Assembly (NCBI GenBank): GCA_027422505.1
Contig: JAPQWV010000028.1
Location: forward strand, 4,864,001-4,928,000
Length of the DNA stretch: 64,000 nucleotides
Direction: 5' to 3'
DNA from: Craterostigma plantagineum
Taxonomy: Eukaryota > Streptophyta > Magnoliopsida > Lamiales > Linderniaceae
Of this stretch, positions 55,529 through 64,000 are shown piece after piece. Made by a program: the position numbers and the translations under genes. Under the pieces are notes generated by a model, which saw only the letters and a list, made by a program, of their open reading frames with translations, was not told where the DNA came from and did not search any database. Positions within the stretch are counted from its first letter, which is position 1. Every line of letters begins with the position of its first letter.

Positions 55529-55668
55529 AGGGGAGTCAAGATTCTTAGGTGTGAAAACATGAATTAAGGGGGGAGAATGAAAAATTACTCTATTATTTTA
55601 ATTTACACCTTTAGTAAATTTCCGCTGAGCATTATCTGAGGGGGAGTAATATGCTTTTAAGGGGGAGT
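55529..55668 (+). other. cluster of polypurine-tract-like GGGGAG motifs
   Basis: GAAGGGGAGTC, AAGGGGGGAGAATG, GAGGGGGAGTAAT and AAGGGGGAGTAAT follow each other within 140 bp, well upstream of the actual tract at 56516-56528. They may be worn LTR-junction tracts or internal plus-strand start sites. Confidence 0.55.
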
Positions 55669-55739
55669 AATTTTTTTTCTTTTGTAATTCATGTCTACGT
55701 TTAACTTTAACGGTTACTCTTGACTCACTACTATCAGTT

Positions 55740-56513
55740 AGTATTAAAAAAGCATAAACGACTAAATCCTCGAGGGAACCTTTTAATGATTTTCAGGTAT
55801 ATGAAGTGGATGCATTTCAAGAAGATCCTCCAACCACTTCTCAGAAGCTTACCATTGAAGATTTAGCAAATGAAAAACCGGTCGGTCCACCCACCAATTT
55901 CCACCGTGCGTACCACTCTGAAGCCTGACTCTCTCACAACGTCACATTCAAAGGAGACTCGGCACAACTTAAAAAATAAAAATCAAAGAAAGAGATGGCC
56001 TACCTTCTTCTGGAACTAGAGACACTTCTTCGAGGCCGAACCAGACAACTTCCATTCGAAGAAGACGAATCTGGCAAAACGGAGAAGATGGGTAAACTCC
56101 GAGCCCTCTCCTCGACTTTCTCAAGCCCTTGCTTCCGGAAGAAGAAGCAAGGACCGAGGACCGAACGACACGGGACTCAAGCTGCATCAATGACCGAAGT
56201 TGCCAACCGTGTCCACCTCTCCGAACCTCACATCGGACTCCCCGATCTCAACACAAGGTTGACCCAAATAGGGGGAGTTTCGAGTTTCTTGTGCCTTCAA
56301 CGGGAGAAATGGAACGCGGACTTTCTAAAATCCGGCAAGAACTTCGTACATCTTACGGCATTTAGGAGAAGGACTTCAAAAGAATATTCGAAGAAAAAGC
56401 CGATGCCTAGAAGACCAGGTGAGCTTGAAGACATTCTAAAGAGGAGATTTCGAGGACTCGAGGACTCTTTCCATTTGCAAGACGAAGATAACCCGCGCTA
56501 TATTAGAAATTGA
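55740..56513 (+). pseudogene. C3 3' region reading frames (ORFX-related)
   Basis: A 172-codon frame (55995-56513) ends 15 bp before the C3 LTR. A short open stretch near 55760-55925 precedes it in another phase. The C-terminal part is basic and hydrophilic; I recognise no domain. It contains the 24-bp hairpin also found at the start of the C2 ORFX frame, and after its stop the same purine-tract codons follow. This marks it as the counterpart of ORFX, strongly shortened. Confidence 0.45.
56128..56151. other. 24-bp hairpin, C3 copy
   Basis: CTTGCTTC/GAAGCAAG stem, identical to 48535-48558 read on the other strand. Confidence 0.75.
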
Positions 56514-56528
56514 ATACAAAGGGGGAGA

Positions 56529-56878
56529 TTGTTAGAACTATTGTATTGTATTCAATTAATATAGTTATCGTGTCTTGTTATGCATATTAGTAGTCTTGGA
56601 CTGAATTGTAATTAGTCATATTATAGGACTACTGGTGTGAATATACCACGAGATGGTATATATAAGTGAACTCCTTAAGAAAATTAGAGTGTGCTTTGTA
56701 TAGTTTTCAGATCAAAAAATTAGAATCGAGAAATTTGGAGAGAAGAATTAGCGCCAAAACTTTGCTTTCAACGTTTCTTCTCTCGTAAGCTTTCAACTAT
56801 GTAATCTTCGATCTTAAATCTGAATTTCTAAAGATTATCAATCGATTCGATCTGCGTTGGATAAAACAGGACCTAACA
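56529..56878 (+). repeat. C3 3' LTR (350 bp)
   Basis: TGTTAGAACT...GGACCTAACA, preceded by the tract ACAAAGGGGGAGAT. Same length and same end as the C2 LTR. A TATA region lies in an inverted repeat ATATACCA/TGGTATAT (56641-56648/56654-56661). Directly to the right, gypsy LTR text starts in mid-LTR, so C3 joins G4 here without a visible target duplication. Confidence 0.88.
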
Positions 56879-57108
56879 AGCCGCCTCAGTCTTGACGCAC
56901 GTCGGCGTCAGACTCGGTACCTACAACACGTAAGCACTAAGCGATTCGCAAAGTAGGTGAATAAAATGCATGTATGCACGTGAACACTCATTCCCAAATC
57001 CCAATGTCTCGCATGTAATGTTCACTCTTTCTTTTCCCGAAATCCTATCTCAAATCACACAACACAGGGCCCTAGGTCAGACTCGACACCTCGCGCACCT
57101 ATAACATA

Positions 57109-57307
57109 ACGGAAGCTTACTTAGCAGCGTTTTGACGTTCATGCAACTGCCCTGCTAGGTCGCTCTTCCGTAAGCGGTTTCCGATACTGACAGCGTTTTG
57201 ACGTTCATGCAACTGCCCTGTCAGGTCCCTCCGCTGAAAATAAAATCACGACGGTTTTGCAACTCAGGACGTTCATGCCCGAGTAGATAGATCGATCACG
57301 CCTGTCT
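57109..57307 (-). other. four-hairpin module in G4 LTR
   Basis: TAGCAG/CTGCTA (57122-57127/57152-57157) inside ACGGAAG/CTTCCGT (57109-57115/57165-57171); CTGACAG/CTGTCAG (57187-57193/57218-57224); CTCAGG/CCCGAG (57263-57268/57278-57283, a G-U pair in sense RNA); AGATAG/CTGTCT (57285-57290/57302-57307, one mismatch). The G1 pair TTGACAG/CTGTCAA is changed on both sides to CTGACAG/CTGTCAG. Confidence 0.8.
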
Positions 57308-57719
57308 GCCGTCAGGTGTCATATGAGTACCAACCTCGACTCCTCAACAAGTCAATCAATCACAATAAACTCGAACTACCCCGCTCAGCTGTACGCCAAA
57401 TCACCTTCTCAGTACGGTGTAAATACCTCTCACCCCTGTGATATGATATGCATATGCTATGCATATAAACGTGATAATACATGAAATTGTGATTTGACAT
57501 GAAGCGCATATAAAGCACGTAAAACCCGTAAGTCACGAAAATCATCAAATCATATAAAAGCATACAAGCCACATATGTATTTACGTATTGTAGATGGATG
57601 ATCCACCTACCTGTCCTCCAAATATGGTCACTCAAGTAATCCGGGAACTCCCTAAATGTCGAAACTCTGAACATGTAAATATTACCATGTTATTATATTT
57701 ACTAAGTCTTGTAAGTCTC

Positions 57720-58450
57720 GAAATTCTCAAGCCCTAAATATCGAAAACCCTAGAAATTCCGAAAACCGTAAATTACCGAAAATCCTAATTATGCCAAAAA
57801 CTTTGTAAATATAGCTAAGGCTGAAAAATTAAGACTGTACCGAAAACTTTTGGGTCTAGATATTATGCCGAAATCTTTATCAATGTCGAAAACTTTTGGA
57901 TGATGATAATGCTGAAAATTTCATATATTAAGTAGATCCCGAAAACTTTAAAGGAGATGCCGAAAACTTTTCAAAAGTTCCAATTGATTGTAATGCCGAA
58001 AACATGGTAGAGCACATTTGATAATAAACTAATCATTAGAGAGCCACGAAAACTAATCATTACCAATGCCAAAAATATTACAATTGATAGCATCGATAAT
58101 ATATATACTAAACTAATCATTTACAAAGATACCGAAAACTATTATGGGGTCACGAAAACTTCCACCTTAAGCATACCAAGAACTTGAAAAGTAGTGATTG
58201 TAGTACCGAAGCAGTGTAGAGTACCCTTGATAATGAAACCGAAAATTTATGCATAACACTACACCGAGAACTTCAATTTTAATATGAATTATCGAAATCT
58301 ATTTCGCACAAACACTAATGCATGATTAGCTTAATTACTTCGGTATCTAAAGATGTAACCCTATTTTGCTGAGAATTTCGAAACTATCCAAAAGATCGAA
58401 AACTTCTAATTACTTTACGTTCTACTGTAGAATATTATTCCTAATGAGCA
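57720..58450 (-). repeat. CCGAAAACTT-word array in G4 LTR
   Basis: CCGAAAACTT, often after ATG, and variants recur roughly twenty times. Same place in the LTR as the TCGA-word array of G1, with a different word. Confidence 0.72.
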
Positions 58451-58727
58451 TATAACTACTTCAAAAAAATCTAAGAAAACCCTAATATGTGAATCACAAA
58501 AACCTTAAATGATTCACCTTAAACACATATTAAAATTATACAGTTCACATGTGTTATGTAAAACATATGAAATATACATAACGGATAAACATATTGTGTC
58601 TTGTAAACGAGATATCTACCTTACGTTCGAATATTTGGGCTGAGAATTCTTTTGTTCTTAATCGCTGCTCTCCTTATTTTCGTGGTACACTTTCCCTTCC
58701 GTTTTCCTTGTTTCAAGTTATCAAGCT

Positions 58728-58730
<3 letters not shown>

Positions 58731-58771
<41 letters not shown>
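58731..58771. repeat. (TA)n microsatellite
   Basis: About twenty uninterrupted TA units. Confidence 0.95.
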
Positions 58772-58775
<4 letters not shown>

Positions 58776-58906
58776 ATTATATATGTTAGAAACATGGGTG
58801 CTGAAGTCCAAAGTTGCTTGGTAATTGATGATACATATTTCCTAAGGCTAAGGAAACTTAGTATTAGTCACACTTAACAATAATTAATTAGTTGCCACGT
58901 GTTACT

Positions 58907-59242
58907 CTAGGTCTTGTGATTTGATGGACAAAAACATAACGTCATGATCCCATCCACCGCATCCCGCCAGAGGATAGTGTCCTGGCCCCCCAGCACTACC
59001 GGCGGTAGCATGCGACTAATCTCTATATACTCCACCGACCCTTGACCCGGCCAACTCAATCCTTGGGCATCAATAACAACACTTAAATGCGAATCTGCGG
59101 GCAGCACCATCGCAACAGGGCCTCGTGGAAATAGCTCCAGTAATGGTGTAGTCAACAGCCAGGGGTCCGTCCACAGCCATAACGTAGTCCCATCCCCAAC
59201 CCTGATCGTGATCAAGGACCTGATAAGAAGTCGGAGGTAATT
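58907..59242 (-). pseudogene. LINE ORF2 C-terminal fragment (zf-RVT region)
   Basis: The - strand contains IRVGDGTTLWLWTDPWLL followed by LFP and a spaced W...L pattern, typical of the region after RT in plant L1-type LINEs (zf-RVT family). No RT or endonuclease domain is present. There is no A tail at the left limit, so the 3' end is also lost. Its right limit abuts a LINE 5' region in the opposite orientation. Confidence 0.78.
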
Positions 59243-60083
59243 GCGTGGATGACTTTTGTTGACTTTCTCTCTAAACACCGTCAGTAGGTGCGATTTTCAA
59301 ACAGTAGGCGATTTTTTTTCAAATTTCTTCTTTTCCGACCACTACCCACGTATTCTCCGGCCGTTTTGGACTCACCTCGGAGGTACTCGGCGACCCCCCG
59401 CCGCCGGGATCAGACTGCAGTGGTCTGGGGGTGGATTTCTTGCTAGAGCCGTTCCATATTTCAATCATTTGTAGCTGTGACTGTTCGTATCCCTCACCAC
59501 AAATCTGCCCACCTTGAACTATTTCTGCACGTCGCCGGTCGCTCGCCGCCGTCTCTGGTGCGACCGGTCTCTGGTCAAACCAGCCGGTGGGTGCGGCCGT
59601 CAAGGCACGCAAGCTCGCCTTCTCTCGCATCGGTTTTTTTTATTTGTCTTTTGGTCAGCCTTCACCCTTCGTCTTCTTCCATGGAGGTTCAACGATCTGA
59701 TATGGATTCTTTTGGTCCTTTACCCGATTATGAGGAACTTAGACGCAATATAGCTGGGTTAGATAATTGCTTCGACGTGGCTTCTTTCGAAGCTTTTGTG
59801 GTGCGCGTCTCTGATGGTAAATCCGGCCAGCAACCACCACCGGCGGCTGTCTTGTCAGCTGAGACCAGACCTGATCGCCCTAATGGGATTGAAACGATTG
59901 CTTCTCGTCCCAACCCTAGGCCCAGCCAGCCTCAGCTGCCTTGGGTCCCGCAGAGGCGCAAACGACGATCCACCACCACCATCGTCCCTATCCGCGACCC
60001 ACCTAACGACACACGACGCCCGATTCGAAGTGGTACACCGCCGCCGCACATCAGCAATCCTAGGCGATTGGAACATGGCCCTA
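59243..60083 (+). pseudogene. LINE 5' UTR and ORF1 N-terminal fragment
   Basis: It starts with GTTGACTTTCTC-type text also seen at 62612, followed by a C-rich leader and a frame whose Met at 59682 opens a protein with FGPLPDYEELRRNIAG. The LINE at 62867 has SLGPLPDYDSLQSNIAA at the same place, so both are ORF1 of one LINE family. A Pro/Arg-rich part with RSGTPPP follows. The piece stops at about 60083, where gypsy gag text begins. Confidence 0.75.
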
Positions 60084-60211
60084 ATATGGTCTGACTGGCG
60101 TTGAAGCAATTCAGTCAGTCGTAAGATGGTGGAGTCCCTTTCATTTGGATGGGATTCTGGTTCAGCCCTACGGCTGGATTCGCCCACATGTTCACTACGA
60201 CTTCTTGGCAT
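60084..60211 (-). pseudogene. G4 gag N-terminal fragment
   Basis: From Met at 60211 the - strand matches the first about 43 residues of G1 Gag ([24 protein letters not shown]). It then runs into LINE sequence in antisense. Confidence 0.88.
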
Positions 60212-60358
60212 TTTTCAACTATTGTCTACAATAATTCATATAAAACACATATCAAATAACACATAACCACATAATTAAGCATTAAACTTACAGGCCAGAC
60301 TGGTTCGCCAGGCTTTTGAGCGGCAGTACATTGACAATCTGCAGAATCTAGAGCCTAG

Positions 60359-60370
60359 GCTCTGATACCA
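60359..60370 (-). other. G4 primer binding site (tRNA-iMet)
   Basis: The - strand reads TGGTATCAGAGC, beside the LTR that starts at 60373. Confidence 0.92.
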
Positions 60371-60372
60371 CT

Positions 60373-60817
60373 TGTAGCGACCCTCGTTTTCTGTGGAAAA
60401 ATGTATATATATATATATATATATGTATATATGGGTGTATGTAAACTTAATCATATCTAATGTGTGTAAAATGTGTAGGCCACGAAAACTTTCTTGCAAC
60501 AAAAAAGGCCACGAAAACCTTTGCTCACGAGAACTTGGTCCACGGAAATTTCGTAGTTTCAATATACCTATACGGAATTTTAATTCTCATCCCCCACCAT
60601 TATATGTCACGAAAAGTCTATAGCCCATCCACGAAAACTTTGTTGATTCTATACTATACCACGAAGACTTTCCTAATCAATTTTTGAGATTTCTACTATT
60701 ATTATTCTTATTTAAATCTCGAAAATTATTTCCTTAATATCGTCATCAAATTTCGTACTTAACCTATTACATAATTCATTTACATCAAAATCCCATATTA
60801 ATTTTACGGGTATTACA
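60373..60817 (-). repeat. G4 5' LTR, shortened (445 bp)
   Basis: + strand TGTAGCGACCCTCG...CGGGTATTACA: both LTR ends are present, but it is only 445 bp against 2-3 kb in relatives and lacks the hairpin module. A (TA)n run lies at about 60401-60430, and CACGAAAACTT-like words occur about six times at 60478-60668. An internal deletion is likely. Pairing with 56879-58870 as one element is plausible but unproven. Confidence 0.72.
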
Positions 60818-61011
60818 TGGTCCACATGAGATGGTCCGCTATATTGCTGCCCCCAGTATTTCGCTGCTGAATCAATTCCTGGATTTGGGCATATTGCTAA
60901 CGAACTAACTGAGTGAGCTGGATAATCGCTGTGTCCCGATTATCAGTTGGTATTTCAGGTTCCTTGCCTTGATTAGCACTCCCACTACCTTCTCCTCGTG
61001 TTCTACCCATC
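60818..61011 (-). pseudogene. G5 gag N-terminal fragment
   Basis: From Met at 61011 the - strand matches the start of G3 Gag (MGRTR, NQGKEPE-like, then RDTAI.QLTQLVR) with one stop. It is cut at 60818 by the end of the G4 LTR. Confidence 0.82.
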
Positions 61012-61153
61012 GTAATGTTTCTACCCTGATGTTCCTAAGGCCAATAAATCATGCAAGACAACGAAATTCATAGAAATATAAAACTTACGAGCAAGGCCGC
61101 TTCCCTTATTTTGAGTGTGTGTACATCGACAGTTTGCAGAACCTATATCCAAA

Positions 61154-61165
61154 GCTCTGATACCA
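61154..61165 (-). other. G5 primer binding site (tRNA-iMet)
   Basis: The - strand reads TGGTATCAGAGC. Confidence 0.92.
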
Positions 61166-61168
61166 TCC

Positions 61169-62560
61169 TGTGACATGGGATTTCTGCTACTTATTTTATT
61201 CCTAATTCGTGTGAACCTACAACACATAAAAACATGGGATGAACTATAAAGCTCAGTAAGTGGAAATTATGCATGCCGTGCACGTGTCGTAATTCGCAAA
61301 GGCATCCACGCCAATGCTTTTTAATCCTCGTATCTCATTCGTACTTTCATTCTCGTACCGGGCCCTCAGCTAACCTGCTACTCGCACCATTCTGATCTCA
61401 AATCCAATAAGGATAAATATGATAGTTGGTCTACTCCAGCTGGACCTACACTAGGGTTTTCCCCTAGGTCGTCGTTTACTGGTTGCCATTCTATCTAGAG
61501 GTTGCCTTCCCTGGTCACCGGCTGTGCCAACACCAGTTAACTGGGTTGCTATTTACCTGGCGATTCAAGCCAGGTCGCTTCTTCCCGCTATATTCAATAT
61601 TCAAATACATATATTCGACGGCTTACATCCCGTCATGGTGCTTTTGTAGAAGTAGCTTTGACTCAACTTCGAGTCGACATCAAATGCCCATATAGGCAAG
61701 TATTAGCCGATTATACAGTGTGCATGCTCACCTCTCATAATTCTAGTGTGACTCGTGCATGCACGTGATAATGCGTACGTGAGCAGTATAAAATACTTAG
61801 CATGTCGTGTCACATAACTGAAATTGACGTAATTTCATAGAAGCAAATAGTCACGCAAAACATGTCACATAACTTATTTTATATGTTTTAGTGAAATTCC
61901 CACTTACCTGTCGTCCGAGCTAAAATTAGCTTACTGCCTCAGGAAGTCCTTATTTCTCGATCCTTTGCACAAAAATTACAATGTCAGTATACTATCTAAT
62001 TTGTTTACTTACCTAAGTTTTCGAATTCCCTAAGTATTGAAACATTAGACATAGAAAAGAAGTTCGCCAAATTAAGTCAACCCGTAAAGATATCAATTCG
62101 TGAAGTTTACACGAAGCTTTATTTCATTAATTATGGTTCACTTAATTCTCCAAGTTACATCACCAATTCCTTCCTAATTAGCAAAGCTCATACCTCACGA
62201 ATTACTTCTAACATTCGCGAACTCGTCTAACCTAGGACACATCAAGCTCAAATTCGCCAAGTCTGACTTTTCATTCTTACTTCGCGAAGTGTCCCTAGGT
62301 TTCTTATAATTCGTGATGTTTACTTAATTCGTGACAGATACCTTACACACACACACACACTTCGCAAGTTACTTCATACACACACTTCGCGAACCAATCT
62401 AGCTCGAAACCCTACAGGAATTCGCGAACTCTCATGGTGGCTTCAATTCGCGAAGTCACACCTTCCTTCTTAATTCGCCAAGCTTACATAAGTTCGCGAA
62501 CTAGCTTAAGTTTATTATGACTTCGCGAAGTGTCTCGTGGTCTTTCTAATGGTCGAAATC
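61169..62560 (-). repeat. G5 5' LTR, truncated
   Basis: It begins TGTGACATGGG after the primer site. Text such as GGCATCC(A/G)CGCCAATGC near 61300 and the hairpin TGCC/GGCA near 61687 match the G3 LTR in reverse, so it belongs to the G3 family. Other hairpins are present, e.g. ACCTGGC/GCCAGGT near 61557. The right end is lost near the LINE at about 62570. Confidence 0.75.
62040..62540 (-). repeat. TTCGCGAA-word array in G5 LTR
   Basis: TTCGCGAAGT, TTCGCGAACT, TTCGCCAAG and TTCGTGAAG occur about fifteen times. This is the G5 counterpart of the TCGA-word arrays. A short (CA)n run lies near 62345. Confidence 0.72.
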
Positions 62561-62569
62561 ACACATCAC

Positions 62570-64000
62570 AGATCGTGGTCAAATAGCCGCCCCACGCGCA
62601 TTGTCTTTCGTTGACTTTCTCCCTAACGAATTTCCCTCTCCAAACCCTACGACCTTTCACCTTCCAGCCGCCCATCACCATTTCCGACCACCTAACCCAC
62701 AGCCGGCGACCCCACTACCTACTGCTGACCCGCGCCGACCTCCCCTCCCCTCCATCGCCGGGTTCAGACGGCGATGGGAGGGATGTGACCCTTCATCGTC
62801 CCTTCTTCTTCATTCCTTCTTCAACGTGACCTTTCATCTCCCTCTCAACTTGTTCGCTTAATCTCCATGGAAGCTTCTGCAACAAATGATCTGAATGAAG
62901 ACTCCCTTGGTCCCTTGCCGGATTATGATAGCCTTCAGAGCAATATCGCGGCTTTCTCCGAGCGACTCGACACGGCTTCCTTCGAGGCCCTTTTTAGGCG
63001 TATCTATGGCGACCCGAGAGCTTCGTGGCCACCACCTCCGTCAACTCTAAATGGATCGGAGCCTATCTCTGGCCTGCTAGCGCCACGACATTACCCTGCA
63101 CTACTGCGCGCAGCCATGAGCGTCGTGTGACTGACACGATTGTCCCTCTTTGCGACCCCCGCCTTGATGCTCGCCCCCCTCTGCATCGGGGTACTCCACC
63201 GCCGCCACCTAAATCTGTTCCGCTTGAGGAGAACGTCTCTGATGATGAGTCATAGCCGCCACGGGTCCTCGCTACTGGGCCCAATATCTCTGATGACGAG
63301 CCATATACGCCACGGGCTTCTGACACCACTCATTCGATGGCGTTGGTTTCCACTTTTGGAACAGACATCTACGGCACTCCCTGCTGGACCTAACATCTCT
63401 GATGACAAACCACAGCCATCAAGTGTCCCTGACCCCACTTCATTGACGGCTTTGAGCTTGATTTTGAAACAGCCGCCTAGGGCTCTCCCTAGTAACGGGT
63501 CTCGTCCTTTGCCTGAGGCTGTGGTGTCGAAATTGGAACAGCCACCTAGGGTTCTCTCTAATGGGCCTAAGAGTCCTAGTAACGGTCCTCGTCCACCACA
63601 TGAGGCTATGGCAAAGGCTAACCCACCTGGACCGACACCTAGGCGTATGGTTGACACTGCGGCCAACCCATCCTTTGCTGCTATCATTCAGAGCGCCAGC
63701 CCTAATCACGCGTAGACGCAACACACATCCACGATGCGCCTGGACCTATCCTACACGGCGTCGACGATGGTTGATGGTGTTGCCGCGGCCTGCCCTTCGT
63801 GGGATGTGATCCAAAAAGGGTCGGCGAGATGGGATCATACCCTGGTTGGGTACTTTCTTAGGAAGCGGTCGTACTTCCCTCACGTTGCGCGGTTTGCTAG
63901 CGCTATGTGGAGAGATATCATCGAAATTCGCACGACGATAAATTGTTTTTTCAAAATTCGGTTTGCGACGGCCGAGGCTGCTGCAGTGGTCTTATGAGGA
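62570..64000 (+). mobile_element. L1-type LINE, 5' part, cut by window end
   Basis: A C-rich 5' leader (about 62570-62866) is followed by ORF1. The leader shares GTTGACTTTCTC with the fragment at 59243. ORF2 would lie beyond the window. The exact 5' end and target duplication could not be set. Confidence 0.75.
62867..63998 (+). pseudogene. LINE ORF1 (DUF4283-type), broken and partial
   Basis: Met at 62867 opens a frame with SLGPLPDYDSLQSNIAA; it shifts near 63115 into the frame with RGTPPPPPKS and meets a stop at 63253. The middle is Pro/Ser-rich with three SDDE-type repeats (63231, 63285, 63399). The last frame (63734-63997) has WDHTLVGYFLRKRSYFPHVA, the start of the DUF4283 domain of plant LINE ORF1, an RNA-binding protein. 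The 3' end is outside the window. Confidence 0.72.

Larger units (their letters stand above)
56879..58870 (-). repeat. G4 gypsy LTR, both ends missing
   Basis: It aligns with the G1 LTR from the position equivalent to 6609 onward, including the four-hairpin module, and up to the CATCTACAATACG region near 57590. Beyond 57700 the sequence is rich in CCGAAAACTT instead of the TCGA word. The first about 240 bp (left) are absent at the C3 junction, and the right end is lost at the LINE fragment. Confidence 0.82.

Noticed and set aside
59319..59913. - strand frames opposite LINE leader and ORF1
   Set aside because: They are antisense shadows of the + strand LINE, whose ORF1 start is shared with the copy at 62867.
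63063..63724. - strand frames opposite LINE ORF1
   Set aside because: Low-complexity GC-rich shadows; the + strand carries the conserved LINE motifs.

Overview
This window is plant nuclear DNA, almost certainly from a flowering plant and probably a eudicot. It contains no rRNA, tRNA or CRISPR locus and no convincing host gene. Nearly all of it is transposable elements inserted into one another: Ty3/gypsy chromoviruses of the Tekay/Del type (tRNA-iMet primer site, C-terminal chromodomain-like tail), Ty1/copia elements (one SIRE-like, three pieces of another family), L1-type LINE fragments, two tRNA-derived SINEs and one short hAT element. The species cannot be named from this sequence.

Layout. 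1-3300: AT-rich degraded repeats, nothing identifiable. 3300-5985: copia fragment C1 (- strand). 6368-17391: complete Tekay element G1 (- strand) with an intact 1495-codon gag-pol frame, 5-bp target duplication GAAAC and nearly identical LTRs; its 5' LTR carries two SINE insertions. 17397-18600: LTR, copia gag and DNA-transposon remnants. 19431-21213: an orphan LTR-like block. 21228-26820: decayed SIRE-like copia (- strand). 27791-28766: copia RT fragment (+). 28767-43807: decayed Tekay element G2 (+), split inside its protease by 30143-38191, a young gag-only element G3 with TSD TATAA. 43808-53330: copia C2 (- strand), in which one LTR (46914-47263) has a primer site and gag on one side and a polypurine tract and an unidentified reading frame (ORFX) on the other. 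51828-52356: hAT MITE. 53331-56878: copia C3 3' region and LTR (+). 56879-62560: remnants of two more gypsy elements (G4, G5; - strand) broken by LINE pieces. 62570-64000: 5' end of an L1-type LINE (+), cut by the window edge.

How the parts relate. G1 could in principle be autonomous. G3 encodes only Gag and would need polymerase and integrase in trans, plausibly from a Tekay relative. Every PBS seen is the same 12-mer, so all these elements use initiator-Met tRNA.

The least expected signal lies inside the LTRs. (1) G1, G2 and G4 share a module of four hairpins near the 3' end of the LTR. The loop cores are conserved (sense GCGTGAWCG) while the stems differ with pairing kept, as expected of a selected RNA structure. 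G3, from another LTR family, shows the same design with a different loop. (2) Upstream in the same LTRs are arrays of a short CG-containing word (ATGTCGAGA in G1-G3), replaced by other words in G4 and G5 and in the copia spacers. (3) Two copia LTRs carry their TATA box in an inverted repeat. All of this was read by eye; no search or folding program was run.
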